Notes: generated by a model not told the origin, from the sequence alone. Positions 1 to 8,261 are shown, counted from the stretch's first letter. The stretch is 24,856 bases of DNA from DATDIC01 sp963777625 (GCA_963777625.1 CAVZRO010000028.1:1-24856); one strand, 5' to 3'. Program-made: numbers and translations.

Positions 1-186
1 CAAGAAAATTTGCCGCTGCACGATCGCCGCATTCCTCGGCAATGACCGCCGCAATCCGCGTCGCGCCGATCTCTGCCCTCGATGCAGCGATCCATCCGAT
101 GCGCGCCGCGGCCGCCGGCGAAGGCTTCCGCTTCGAACAGATCCGTCGCTTATACAGCGTCCGGCCTGGAACCAGGGAGTATAAGC

Positions 187-744
187 ATGGCAACCCCCGA
201 TATGCTTCGCTATACGCGGATCCCTCTTCACCCACGGATCCGGCGCGATCCCGGCGGTCGGGTTTGGCACGCTGATCCCGGATCCTCTGGCGACCACACA
301 AGCCACGAAGATCGCATTGGAAGTCGGATTTCGACATCTCGATTGCGCGGAGCGATACCGCAACGAAGCGGCGGTTGGTGATGCCATGCAGGCCGCGTTC
401 AAGGCGGGGACGGTCCGGCGGGAGGACGTCTTCGTTACCACGAAGCTGTGGAACTCCAATCACCGTCCTGAACGCGTCAAACCCGCCTGGATGACCCGGT
501 GATCACAACCATCGCGCGGCGCGTCCACAAAACGCCTGCTCAAGTTGCGCTGGCCTGGGCCGTACAACGCGGTACTGCGTTCCTGACTACCTCGACCAAA
601 CGTAACTATATCCAGGAGAACTTTGAGGTATCGGCCCTGCCTGAAGACGCCATGCGGGAGATCAGGGATGGCATCAAGACGAACGTCGGGTGCAACGCGG
701 TCGTGCGGACAGGCGTGCCTCGCTTTATTCCCCGAGCCAGTTGA
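187..744 (+). pseudogene. Aldo/keto reductase relic, frameshifted and internally deleted
   Basis: This is the remnant of an NADPH-dependent aldo/keto reductase of the 2,5-diketogluconate reductase type. A good ribosome site (AGGGAG, 174-179) precedes ATG 187. The reading frame then changes near 215-235 to give the family N-terminus FTHGSGAIPAVGFGTL (from about 227), HLDCAERYRNE with the catalytic Asp and Tyr, and FVTTKLWN with the catalytic Lys. At about 485-492 the sequence jumps from RPERVKPAW straight to DDPVITTIARRVHKTPAQVA, the C-terminal part of the same family, again in another frame. About 140 residues are missing, including the strand that carries the catalytic His. Both flanks are recognisable, so a deletion is a better reading than two separate small genes. 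Positions 1-186 upstream hold nothing I recognise. Confidence 0.8.
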
Positions 745-774
745 ACTGAACTCAGGTGCATCACCGGAGATTCC

Positions 775-2541
775 ATGATGGGCGTGATCGTTTCGGTTAA
801 CGTCGGACTTCCTCAGGACGTCGCGTGGCAGGGCAGGACTGTCCGGACGGCAGTCTGGAAGACACCGGTGACGGGGCGGATTTTCGCCCGCGGGCTGAAT
901 CTCGATGGCGACGGCCAGGCGGACCTCCGCGCCCATGGCGGCGAGCAACGCGCGCTCCTGGTCTACCAGCTCGAATCCTATCGCTACTGGGCAAGCTATC
1001 TTGGGCGATCGGATCTCGTGGCCGGGAACTTCGGCGAGAACCTCACAGTGGACGGCCTCGCCGATGCCGAGGTCTGCATCGGCGATCGCTTCAGGATCGG
1101 CGGCGCCGTCGTCGAGGTCAGCCAGCCGCGCGACACCTGCTACCGGGTCGGCATCAGGCTGAACCACCCGGAAATACCGGCGCTGCTGGTTGCGCACCAC
1201 CGGCCCGGCTTCTATTTCCGAGTCATCCAAGAAGGCGAGATCGGCGCCGGCGATCGCATCGAGAAGCTCTCCGACGGCCCCGAGCGCATGACGGTCGCTG
1301 AGATCGATGCGCTGCTGTATTCGGCGGAGCACCCGCTCGAAGCGTTGCGCCGCGCAGTCCGAATTCCGGCACTCAGCCTGGACTGGCAAGGCTCGATGCA
1401 GGTGCTGCTCGCCGCTGCCGAAGCGGGAGGCACAACTGGCAACGCTGGCCTCGGGCCCGGCGCGTCGGCGCCGCTTGCGTGGCGTGGCTTCCGCCCGGTT
1501 GTAGTCGTTGCTTCGCGCGAGGAAAGCGTGGACGTCCGATCGTTCGAGTTCGCCGCCGAAGACGGTTCGCCGCTACCACCGGCACTACCGGGCCAACACA
1601 TCATGGTCCGCATGAGGCCGAGCCCGGATGCGCCCGCCGTCACTCGGAACTATTCGCTGTGCGGTCCGCCCGGAACCCCCAACTATCGGATTGGCGTCAA
1701 GAACGAGCGCGGCCTCGCAAGCGGCTTCCTCCACCAAAGCGTCCGGGCAGGCGGCCGGTTGGAGGTCAGCGCTCCTCGCGGCGCGTTCACGCTCGCGGCC
1801 GGTGCGACGCCCGTCGTCCTCATCAGCGCCGGCGTTGGCGTTACGCCGATGCTGGCGATTTTGCATGGTGCAGCCGCTGCAAACGCCGAGGCGCCGCGGC
1901 CGGTCTGGTGGCTGCATGCAGCTCGCGATCGGGCGCACCATTCGTTTGCCAAGGAGGCGGACCATCTGCTCGTTGCGCTCCGGGCGTCCCATCGCTGCGT
2001 GATCTACAGTCGGCCTGCACCAGGAGACATGCTTGGCCAGGACTTCGATCGGCCAGGCCATCTCTCGCTCCAGTTGCTCCACGAGCTCGGGACTCCGCAG
2101 GACGCTGATTTCTACCTGTGTGGTCCGCCCCACTTTCTCGCGGCTTTCCAGAAAGGCCTGGCGGCATGGGGCATTCCCTGGCCCAGGGTCCACGTCGAAG
2201 TGTTCGGAACCACGTCCACTCTTACGCCGGGCATCTCCGGCGTTGCCGCAGCCTTGCCTCATCGTCCTGACGGTCCCGCGGGCGACGGACCGATGGTGAC
2301 GTTCTTGCGAAGCGGTCTCGCCGTGCCGTGGGACTCCCGCTTCGGCAGCCTGCTCGAGCTGGCGGAAGCCTGCGCCGTTCCCGTGCGTTGGTCCTGCCGA
2401 TCGGGCGTATGCCACAACTGCGAAAGTGGCTTGATCGAAGGCGAACTCGCCTACGCGCCAGAGCCGTTGGACCCGCCAGCCGATGGCAATGCGCTCGTCT
2501 GCTGCGCAACGCCGAGGACCGCCGTCGAGGTCGACCTCTAA
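775..2541 (+). CDS. MOSC domain / flavodoxin-reductase-like / 2Fe-2S ferredoxin fusion oxidoreductase
   Basis: A 588-residue three-part redox protein. Residues about 1-165 form a MOSC domain of the YiiM type (DLRAHGG at 50-56, probable functional Cys122 in DTCYRVG), followed by the short helical YiiM C-terminal segment to about 215. Residues about 238-455 are a phthalate-dioxygenase-reductase-like module: flavin-binding RNYSLCGPP (291-299), nucleotide-binding GVGVTPML (353-360) and CGPPHF (449-454). The C-terminus is a plant-type [2Fe-2S] ferredoxin with Cys541, Cys546, Cys549 and a last ligand at Cys576 or Cys577. MOSC proteins act on molybdenum-cofactor sulfur transfer or on N-hydroxylated substrates, so an NAD(P)H-driven reduction of such substrates is plausible but inferred. 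GGAGA sits just before ATG 775; ATG 778 is an alternative. No transmembrane segment is apparent, so it should be cytoplasmic. Confidence 0.93.
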   Translation: MMGVIVSVNVGLPQDVAWQGRTVRTAVWKTPVTGRIFARGLNLDGDGQADLRAHGGEQRALLVYQLESYRYWASYLGRSDLVAGNFGENLTVDGLADAEVCIGDRFRIGGAVVEVSQPRDTCYRVGIRLNHPEIPALLVAHHRPGFYFRVIQEGEIGAGDRIEKLSDGPERMTVAEIDALLYSAEHPLEALRRAVRIPALSLDWQGSMQVLLAAAEAGGTTGNAGLGPGASAPLAWRGFRPVVVVASREESVDVRSFEFAAEDGSPLPPALPGQHIMVRMRPSPDAPAVTRNYSLCGPPGTPNYRIGVKNERGLASGFLHQSVRAGGRLEVSAPRGAFTLAAGATPVVLISAGVGVTPMLAILHGAAAANAEAPRPVWWLHAARDRAHHSFAKEADHLLVALRASHRCVIYSRPAPGDMLGQDFDRPGHLSLQLLHELGTPQDADFYLCGPPHFLAAFQKGLAAWGIPWPRVHVEVFGTTSTLTPGISGVAAALPHRPDGPAGDGPMVTFLRSGLAVPWDSRFGSLLELAEACAVPVRWSCRSGVCHNCESGLIEGELAYAPEPLDPPADGNALVCCATPRTAVEVDL

Positions 2542-2551
2542 GGCCCTGCCA

Positions 2552-2577
2552 TCCCCGGGGTGCGCAATCGCCGGGGA
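2552..2577. terminator. GC hairpin between the MOSC fusion and GST genes
   Basis: TCCCCGG (2552-2558) pairs perfectly with CCGGGGA (2571-2577) across a 12-base loop, ten bases after the stop of the MOSC fusion gene. There is no T-run, so termination is only a guess; an attenuator or mRNA-stability hairpin is equally possible. Confidence 0.25.
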
Positions 2578-2621
2578 CGTGAGAGAATGCACGTCCCAAC
2601 CGAGACCAGGAGGATTGAACG

Positions 2622-3242
2622 ATGAAGCTGCTCTACTCTCCCGGCGCTTGCTCGCTCGGCATCCACGTGCTGCTGGAGGAGATCGGCAAGCCCTACCAGG
2701 CGGAAGCCGTCAACCTGCGTGAAGGCGCCCAGTTCAAGCCCGAATTCACCAGCGTCAACCCGAAATCCAAGGTCCCCACCCTGGTCCGCGACGACGGCTC
2801 CGTGCTGACCGAATTCCCGGCCATCGCCTTCTGGCTCGCCCGCACCAACCCCGACAAGCACCTGCTGCCGGACGACGCGGACGCCCAGGCGCGCGCGCTG
2901 GAAGCGTTGGACTACGCGGTCGCCACCGTCCACATGCAGGGCTTCTCCCGCCTTTTCCGCGCCTCCAACTACACGCCGAACCCGGCCGACGAGGACAAGG
3001 TGAAGGCACGCGGCAAGGAGATCGCGGAGAAGGGATATTCCATCCTCGACAAAACCCTTGCCGGCAAGCAGTACGTGGCCGGCGACTTCTCCATCGCTGA
3101 TGCCGCGGTGTTCTATGTCGAATTCTGGGGCGCCGGCCGGATGCAAATGCAACTGCCACCCAACTGCGAAGCACATTATAAACGCATGCTGGCCCGCCCC
3201 GCCGTGCAGAAGACGATGCAGTCCGAAGGTCTGCAAGCCTGA
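2622..3242 (+). CDS. Glutathione S-transferase, beta-class-like
   Basis: A 206-residue cytosolic glutathione transferase of usual length. The N-terminal thioredoxin-like domain (1-77) carries YSPGACS with Cys10, the residue that beta-class enzymes use to bind or activate glutathione. It also has the cis-proline segment KVPTL (Pro52) and LTEFPAI (62-68) that contacts glutathione. The helical C-terminal domain (about 85-200) has the family signature YVAGDFSIADAAVF. AGGAGG (2608-2613) lies eight bases before the ATG, a strong ribosome site. The stop codon overlaps the start of the following histidine phosphatase (TGATG), so the two are probably co-transcribed and translationally coupled. The substrate cannot be told from sequence. 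Confidence 0.95.
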   Translation: MKLLYSPGACSLGIHVLLEEIGKPYQAEAVNLREGAQFKPEFTSVNPKSKVPTLVRDDGSVLTEFPAIAFWLARTNPDKHLLPDDADAQARALEALDYAVATVHMQGFSRLFRASNYTPNPADEDKVKARGKEIAEKGYSILDKTLAGKQYVAGDFSIADAAVFYVEFWGAGRMQMQLPPNCEAHYKRMLARPAVQKTMQSEGLQA

Positions 3243-3835
3243 TGGAAACCAGTCCCGACGCGCAATTGGCGCGTGTTCCGTTCTGGTTCCTGCGTCACGG
3301 CGAAACCGACTGGAACACGCAGGGACTGGCGCAGGGCAACGTGGAGATCCCGCTCAACCCGACCGGGCTTGCCCAGGCCCGGTCGGCGGCGGAGCTGATG
3401 CGCAATCGCGGCGTGCGGACCATCGTGTCCTCGCCGCTCTCCCGCGCACTGGTTACAGCCGAAATGGCCGGGCAGACGCTCGGCCTTCGCGTGGAAATCG
3501 ACAACGATCTGCGTGAAGTCGCCTTCGGCACCCAGGAAGGGCAGCCGATGACCGAATGGTTCGCCCGCTGGATCGCCGGCGAATGGACGCCGGACGGAGC
3601 AGAGACATTCGCCGACCTGCGCCGACGCTCGATCGCCGCGGTGAACCGCGCCACCGCCCTGACCTCTCCGGTGATGATTGTCTCGCACGGCGCACTGTTC
3701 CGCGCCCTGCGCTCCGCCATGGGCATGGAGCCAAACGTGCGCACCCGCAACGCCGTGCCCTTCTGGTGCGAACCGGATGCAAACGGACAATGGGACCTGA
3801 AGCCTGCCCTTGAAGGCGCCAGCCTGACCTTGTGA
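3242..3835 (+). CDS. Histidine phosphatase family protein (phosphoglycerate mutase-like)
   Basis: A 197-residue member of the branch-1 histidine phosphatase superfamily. The catalytic motif LRHGETDWN places the phospho-accepting His at residue 19. Further family residues are Arg68 in SSPLSRAL, Glu92 in LREVAFG, and the second catalytic His149 in VSHGALFRAL. Members dephosphorylate small phosphoesters such as alpha-ribazole phosphate, phosphosugars or phosphoserine, or act as mutases. This length and the lack of an added domain point to a phosphatase rather than a glycolytic mutase, but the substrate is not determinable. It starts inside the stop of the GST gene, and no separate ribosome site is needed if translation is coupled. 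Confidence 0.92.
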   Translation: METSPDAQLARVPFWFLRHGETDWNTQGLAQGNVEIPLNPTGLAQARSAAELMRNRGVRTIVSSPLSRALVTAEMAGQTLGLRVEIDNDLREVAFGTQEGQPMTEWFARWIAGEWTPDGAETFADLRRRSIAAVNRATALTSPVMIVSHGALFRALRSAMGMEPNVRTRNAVPFWCEPDANGQWDLKPALEGASLTL

Positions 3836-3860
3836 TGCCAGCCGCCAGTCGCGTTGACTT

Positions 3861-3932
3861 TATTCGTCGTGCCCACGGAGGCCAGGAATCCAGCGGGTGA
3901 GAGTTGGATTCCCGCTTTCCGCGGGAATGACG
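3861..3932. repeat. REP-like palindromic repeat, copy 1
   Basis: An intergenic element between two convergent genes. The core is TTCCCGCTTTCCGCGGGAA (3909-3927), followed by TGACG, with a degenerate inverted partner to the left around CCAGGAATCCAGCGGG. The same element type recurs at 16501, 16699 and 21132, in either orientation. It matches the widespread repeat whose consensus arm reads GTCATTCCCGCGAAAGCGGG. Confidence 0.75.
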
Positions 3933-4028
3933 AGATGGGTAAGTCTGCGCGCCTGTTGGCAATATCAGACTTCGGGCCGCTGGTTCGAAAACCGCCCGGC
4001 TACTGGTCCAGCCGGAGTATCTCCACCT

Positions 4029-4047
4029 CCGGGTTCCGGAAACCCGG
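4029..4047 (-). terminator. Possible terminator after the efflux lipoprotein gene
   Basis: CCGGGTT (4029-4035) pairs perfectly with AACCCGG (4041-4047) around a five-base loop, nine bases past the stop of the minus-strand efflux gene. It lacks a T-run on that strand, so intrinsic termination is uncertain. Confidence 0.3.
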
Positions 4048-4055
4048 GCCGCCGC

Positions 4056-5567
4056 CTATTCGACATTCCCCCCGACCGGCAATGAGATCGCGCCCGGCAG
4101 CAACCCTGGTGACAGCCCGGGAAACTGGTCCAGCATCGGACCGGCCGGCTGCACCCATCCGCCACCCAGCGCCTTGTACAGATCCAGCAACGCGAGAACC
4201 CGCGACAGCCGAACCTGCACCAGCGCATCCTCGTCGCTGAACAGGGTTTGCTCGGTCGTGAGCAGGGTGGTGACATCGACCGTCCCGGCCTCGAGCTGCG
4301 CACGGGCGATATCCGCCGCGCGCCGCGCGGTGTCCACGGCCTGCTGCGCCGCGGCCTCCTGCTCGGTGGTGTAGCGCCAGGCGATCAGCGCCGCCTCCAC
4401 ATCGGTGAACGCCTGCACCACCGCCTTGCGATAATCGGCCACCAGCTCGGCATAGCGTCCCTTCGCCTGCTCCAGTTGCCCGCGCAACAATCCGCCATCG
4501 ATCACCGGCTGCAGCGCGCTCACCGCGGCGGAGGCAACGATCCCGCCGGGCTCGAACAAGGAACCGAGGGCGGCGTTGGCAAAACCGCGCTGGCCGGTGA
4601 GCTGGATGGTCGGAAAGAACGCCGCGCGCGCCGAGCGGATGTCGAAATTGGCCGCCAAAAGCTGCGCCTCGGCACTGGCCACATCCGGCCGCCGCGCCAG
4701 AAGCTGGGAGGGCAATCCCGGCCCCACGGCCGGCAGCGACAGGGCAGTCAGCGTCCCCGGCCGCACGGTGATACGCTCCGGCGGTTCGCCCACCAGGATG
4801 CCGAGTCCGTTCAGCTCGCTTTCAAGCTGGTTGCGGAACGCCGGAATGTTGGCCCGCTCCCCGTCCACCAGCGCCTGCTGCTGCGCAAGGTCGAGGGCCG
4901 TGGCGGTGCCGGCATCCAGCCGGCCGCGGATCACCGCCAGGGTCTGTTGCGAGGCCGCCAGGTTCTGCTGCGCGACCGCCAGCCGGTCCGCGAAGCCCAG
5001 CGCCGTAAACCAGGTCTGTGCCACGTCGGTCACCACGGTCAGCGCGACGGTCTGCTGATCGAAGCGGCTGAATACATCGGACGCCACGGCGGCCTGGCGG
5101 GCGGCCCGGAACTGGCCCCAGAAATCCACCTGGTATGACGCATTCAGGCCGAGATCGTAGTTGTGCTCGTCGATGGTGCGGGTACTGGTGCCGCCGGAAC
5201 TGCTGAAGCTGCGGCTGTTCAGGCCCACCTGCGACCAGCTCGCGCCGGCCGATGCGTCCAGCGTCGGCAGCAGCGGTGCCCCGGCAATCCGCACCTGTGC
5301 GTCCGCCTGGCGGACCCGGGCGATGGCTGCGGCGATATCGAAATTCTGCACGCGCGCCAGGTCGATCAGCCGGTCCAGATCCGGCGAGTTGAAGCCGCGC
5401 CACCAGTCGCCGGTCGGCCAGGCGGCTGCCTGCGTCGCCGGTGTCGCACGAAACTGTTTCGGGATATCCAGCGCCGGCCGGTGATAGGCCGGACCAAGGC
5501 TGCATCCGGCCGGCAGCAGCAGCGCGACAAGCATCGCCACTCTAACGGAATCGAAACGGAATCTCAT
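4056..5567 (-). CDS. RND efflux outer-membrane lipoprotein, NodT/OprM family
   Basis: A 503-residue outer-membrane channel of the TolC/OprM type that would complete a tripartite efflux pump. The N-terminus is a lipoprotein signal: RFR, a hydrophobic stretch and the lipobox LPAGC with acylated Cys22. The family start GCSLGPAYHRPALDIP follows, then two outer-membrane-factor repeats (about 60-255 and 275-470), including the typical LLARRPDVASAEAQL and the late segment GTVDVTTLLTTEQTL. Length is normal and the frame intact. No membrane-fusion protein or RND pump gene lies on either side, so it is an orphan that must pair with a pump encoded elsewhere. It is divergent from the cupin gene and converges with the GST operon. 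Confidence 0.95.
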   Translation of the reverse strand: MRFRFDSVRVAMLVALLLPAGCSLGPAYHRPALDIPKQFRATPATQAAAWPTGDWWRGFNSPDLDRLIDLARVQNFDIAAAIARVRQADAQVRIAGAPLLPTLDASAGASWSQVGLNSRSFSSSGGTSTRTIDEHNYDLGLNASYQVDFWGQFRAARQAAVASDVFSRFDQQTVALTVVTDVAQTWFTALGFADRLAVAQQNLAASQQTLAVIRGRLDAGTATALDLAQQQALVDGERANIPAFRNQLESELNGLGILVGEPPERITVRPGTLTALSLPAVGPGLPSQLLARRPDVASAEAQLLAANFDIRSARAAFFPTIQLTGQRGFANAALGSLFEPGGIVASAAVSALQPVIDGGLLRGQLEQAKGRYAELVADYRKAVVQAFTDVEAALIAWRYTTEQEAAAQQAVDTARRAADIARAQLEAGTVDVTTLLTTEQTLFSDEDALVQVRLSRVLALLDLYKALGGGWVQPAGPMLDQFPGLSPGLLPGAISLPVGGNVE

Positions 5568-5671
5568 GTGCGCGGCATATCGGTGGCGATTGTAACCCTG
5601 GTGTTGCAGGGGGCCGGGATCGGGTGAAGATAAGGGAAGTGGTCGGCAGGCAAAGAGAGCGGGGGGTGGTC

Positions 5672-6007
5672 ATGGAGGTACGCGCACGTGGCATCCGGCT
5701 GGACATCGCCGGAATTGAAAGGGTGATGGAGGGGGCGGATATGCGCGCCTCGGTCCTGACGCTGGCGGCCGGCCAGTGCGTGCCGTGGCACTATCATTCC
5801 GAGATCAGCGACCGCTTCTTCTGCCTGGAAGGTCCCATGGTGGTCGAGACGAGGGCGCCACACCGGCAGCACGAGCTTGCGGCGGGAGAGACGTGCCTGA
5901 TTCCGCCAAACACCGCGCATCTGGTGCGTGGAAGGGATGATGGTCCCTGTCGTTTCCTGTTGCTGCAGGGCGTCGGCGTATATGACAACGTAGCCGTCGG
6001 CGGTTGA
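5672..6007 (+). CDS. Small cupin-domain protein
   Basis: A single-domain cupin of 111 residues. Cupin motif 1 is LAAGQCVPWHYHSEISDRFF (31-50), with metal ligands His40 and His42 and possibly Glu44 or Asp47. Motif 2 is CLIPPNTAHLV, with His83 as the last ligand. Such stand-alone cupins are often metal-dependent dioxygenases or isomerases, or small-molecule sensors; the substrate is unknown. I chose ATG 5672 because purine-rich AGAGAGCGGGGGG lies five bases upstream and the fold starts right after it. A GTG at 5624 in the same frame would add 16 residues with no family features. It is divergent from the efflux gene. Confidence 0.8.
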   Translation: MEVRARGIRLDIAGIERVMEGADMRASVLTLAAGQCVPWHYHSEISDRFFCLEGPMVVETRAPHRQHELAAGETCLIPPNTAHLVRGRDDGPCRFLLLQGVGVYDNVAVGG

Positions 6008-6115
6008 GGGCATTCGGCGCGGGTCTGCATCCTTGGCGCCGGTAAGCTTTCATTCGTCACGACGGTTCGCGGCCGGCAACGGTCGGCGCATTCGCCGCCC
6101 AGCATGGGATCGGCG

Positions 6116-6832
6116 TCATGGACGTGCCGCGGGACCGCGCGATGTCACGGAGCATTCAGCGACACGGCGAAACCCGGTCGCCACCACATAGAGCTCGCTC
6201 GATTCTTTCCGGCTTGCCGGCGGCTTGGCGTGCCGCACCATCGCGAACCGGCGTTTCATCTGCTCCAGCATCGTCCGTTCCGAACCGCCCTGGAGCACCT
6301 TGGCGACGAACCCGCCACCGTCGGCCAGCACCTCCAGCGCAAAATGCAGGGCCAGCTCCGCCAGCGCCATGATACGCAGGTGATCGGTGGCGGAATGCCC
6401 GGTGGTGTTCGGCGCCATGTCCGACAGCACCAGGTCGGCCGGTCCGCCCAGCACGGCGCGCAGGCGGGCGGGCATGTCCGGATCAGCGAAATCCCCCTGA
6501 ATGAACGTCGCGCCCTGAACCGGATCGATCGGCAGCAGGTCCACCCCGACCACCGCGGAGGCGCCGCAGTGAAGCGCCACCTGCGTCCAGCCCCCGGGTG
6601 CAGCCCCCAGATCGACCACGCCCGCGCCTTGGCGGATCAGGTGAAACCGCTCGTCCAGTTGCAGCAGCTTGAAGGCGGCGCGCGAGCGCCAACCCTGCTG
6701 CCGTGCGCCAGCCACGTAGGGGTCGTTCAACTGGCGGGCCAGCCAGCGCTGCGACGCCCCGCTGCGACCGCGCGCCGTCCGTACCGGGACCGCCAGGCCG
6801 CGCGGCAGTGGTGCCGAGGGACGATCGGTCAT
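6116..6832 (-). CDS. rlmE: 23S rRNA (uridine(2552)-2'-O)-methyltransferase
   Basis: RlmE (FtsJ) methylates the 2'-O of U2552 in the A-loop of 23S rRNA late in 50S assembly, using S-adenosylmethionine. The 238-residue protein has the SAM motif VVDLGAAPGGWTQVA (72-86) and the full K-D-K-E tetrad: Lys55 (RAAFKLLQ), Asp138 (LSDMAPNTTGH), Lys178 (GGFVAKVLQGG) and Glu213 (ESSELYVVATGF). The N-terminal segment of basic and Gly/Arg residues is typical of alphaproteobacterial forms. ATG 6832 was chosen because it overlaps the ppx stop as ATGA and matches family length; the longer open frame upstream is only out-of-frame ppx sequence. It is the second gene of a ppx-rlmE operon. Confidence 0.96.
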   Translation of the reverse strand: MTDRPSAPLPRGLAVPVRTARGRSGASQRWLARQLNDPYVAGARQQGWRSRAAFKLLQLDERFHLIRQGAGVVDLGAAPGGWTQVALHCGASAVVGVDLLPIDPVQGATFIQGDFADPDMPARLRAVLGGPADLVLSDMAPNTTGHSATDHLRIMALAELALHFALEVLADGGGFVAKVLQGGSERTMLEQMKRRFAMVRHAKPPASRKESSELYVVATGFRRVAECSVTSRGPAARP

Positions 6833-7884
6833 GCCGGGTGGACGCCGCTCCGCCAGGCGCGCGGGTGGTGGGTGCGGTCCGCCCGGATCAGGCGCAGCAG
6901 CATGCCCTCCCGCAGGCCACGATCGGCGACAACCACGTTCTCGGCCGGCCAGAGCCGGGTGATGGCGGCAAACACCGCACAACCAGGCAGCACGAAATCC
7001 ACCCGTTCCGGTCCGACGCAGGGATGTTGTTCAAGCCCCTCGCGCCCCAGTTCCCGCAGCCGCTCGACCGCCTGCAGTGCCGCCCAGCGGCCGAGCACCA
7101 CCCCGTCCACCAGCGGCCGGCGATAGCGCGGCAGGCTCAGCGCCTCGCCGGCGAGGGTCGTGACAGTGCCGCTGGTGCCGAGCAGCAGCACGCCACCGCA
7201 GCGTATCTCGTGGGCGATGCAATGGATGGACTCGAACCTGTCGAGTTGGGCCGCGACATCGCCGACCATCGCTTCGAATCCCTCCGGGGTCAGCCCGGCC
7301 GGCCCGAACCGCTCGGCAAGAGTCACTACGCCGATGGGCAGCGAGTTGTAGCCGATCAGAGTCGGGCGGCCATCCGGGTCGATCCGCACCCAGGCGAGTT
7401 CGGTCGAGCCGCCGCCGATATCGAACAGCAGGGCGCGGCGCGCGGTGCCCATCAGCAGAGGAGCGCAGCTTTCCAGCGCCAGCTCAACTTCTTCCCGTGA
7501 AGAAATGACATTGATCGCCAGCCCGGTTTCCGCCCGAACGCGGGCCAGGAACTCCATCCCGTTGGCGGCACGCCGGCAGGCTTCCGTGGCGATCGCCCGC
7601 ACCGCGCGAATCGGTCGGCGAGCCAGCCGGGCCGCACAAGTATGCAGTGCGCCGAGCGCGCGTTCCATCCCCAGCGGGCTGAGCTCGCCGGTACGGTGCA
7701 ATCCCTCACCGAGACGGACGATCCGGCTGAAGCTGTCAAGCACCCGGAAGCCGTCGCCCACCGGGGTGCCGATCAGCAGTCGGCAATTATTGGTGCCGAG
7801 ATCAAGCGCGGCGAAAGCCGGACCAGAGGGCGGACGCGGCCGAGTCGCGGGGTCGACCCCGACCAGGGCGTTCCCGGTAAGCAT
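6829..7884 (-). CDS. ppx: Exopolyphosphatase / pppGpp phosphohydrolase (Ppx/GppA family)
   Basis: A 351-residue phosphatase of the ASKHA fold that removes terminal phosphates from polyphosphate or converts pppGpp to ppGpp. It has the first phosphate-binding loop AALDLGTNNCRLLIG (about 26-39), the Glu-rich catalytic segment ISSREEVELALE (Glu131/132) and the second loop LFDIGGGSTEL (153-163). It lacks the C-terminal HD-like domain of the roughly 500-residue enzymes, as is common for the short alphaproteobacterial type. ATG 7884 is preferred; a GTG at 7914 in frame would add ten residues, and neither has a clear ribosome site. The gene is divergent from xseB with 53 bases between starts, and its stop overlaps rlmE. 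Confidence 0.92.
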   Translation of the reverse strand: MLTGNALVGVDPATRPRPPSGPAFAALDLGTNNCRLLIGTPVGDGFRVLDSFSRIVRLGEGLHRTGELSPLGMERALGALHTCAARLARRPIRAVRAIATEACRRAANGMEFLARVRAETGLAINVISSREEVELALESCAPLLMGTARRALLFDIGGGSTELAWVRIDPDGRPTLIGYNSLPIGVVTLAERFGPAGLTPEGFEAMVGDVAAQLDRFESIHCIAHEIRCGGVLLLGTSGTVTTLAGEALSLPRYRRPLVDGVVLGRWAALQAVERLRELGREGLEQHPCVGPERVDFVLPGCAVFAAITRLWPAENVVVADRGLREGMLLRLIRADRTHHPRAWRSGVHPA

Positions 7885-7937
7885 ATTGCTATTGTCGGCA
7901 CTTGGCGCCCGCACCGCAAGGAGATACAGCGTCCGGC

Positions 7938-8204
7938 ATGCCCGATCCCGCCCGCCCGCCCAGCGACGTCAGCCAGCTCTCGTTCGAGGACGCGCTGGCC
8001 GAACTGGAGCAGATCGTCCGCGGTCTGGAGGGCGGGCAACAGAAGCTGGAGGACGCGATCACCGCCTATGAACGCGGTGCGGCGCTCCGGCGGCATTGTG
8101 AGGCCAAGCTGACCGAGGCGGAGTTGCGCGTGGCGGCGATCGTGGAGCAAGCGGATGGCACGCTGGCGACCCGCACGTTACCGGCGGGGACGGAACGGGG
8201 CTAG
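7938..8204 (+). CDS. xseB: Exodeoxyribonuclease VII small subunit
   Basis: XseB is the small subunit of exonuclease VII, which degrades single-stranded DNA into oligonucleotides together with XseA. The 88-residue helical protein has the family segment LSFEDALAELEQIVRGLEGG (about 14-33), followed by KLEDAITAYERGAALRRHCEAKL. ATG 7938 fits family length. AAGGAG at 7918-7923 is a rather distant ribosome site (14 bases), and a TTG at 7902 is the only upstream alternative. xseA is not in the window. In many Alphaproteobacteria xseB is followed by ispA and dxs; here it is followed by accessory DNA. Confidence 0.94.
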   Translation: MPDPARPPSDVSQLSFEDALAELEQIVRGLEGGQQKLEDAITAYERGAALRRHCEAKLTEAELRVAAIVEQADGTLATRTLPAGTERG

Positions 8205-8261
8205 CCGGTTCGGCGGGCGGAACGCTGGATTGTCGCGGCGAACCGGAGGCCATTCGGCCTC
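8205..8261 (+). terminator. Hairpins just after xseB
   Basis: CCGGTTCG (8205-8212) is the exact reverse complement of CGAACCGG (8239-8246), with a 26-base loop. Directly after it is a tight hairpin, GAGGCC-ATTC-GGCCTC (8246-8261). The pair starts one base after the xseB stop, which suits transcription termination, but no T-run follows. Confidence 0.35.

Noticed and set aside
1..186. Open frame from 42 as the end of an upstream gene
   Set aside because: I recognised no family in it and it overlaps the aldo/keto reductase start; support is too weak to annotate.
460..1389. Long minus-strand open frame opposite the MOSC fusion gene
   Set aside because: It is antisense to a gene with clear domain motifs, has no recognisable motif, and is the kind of spurious frame common in GC-rich DNA.
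4248..5138. Long plus-strand open frame opposite the efflux lipoprotein gene
   Set aside because: It is the antisense shadow of a well-supported gene, rich in Arg, Gly and His with no family features.
5596..5611. Inverted repeat CCCTG-GTGTTG-CAGGG between the divergent efflux and cupin genes
   Set aside because: The location is attractive for an operator, but five-base arms are weak evidence in GC-rich DNA and no regulator gene is adjacent.
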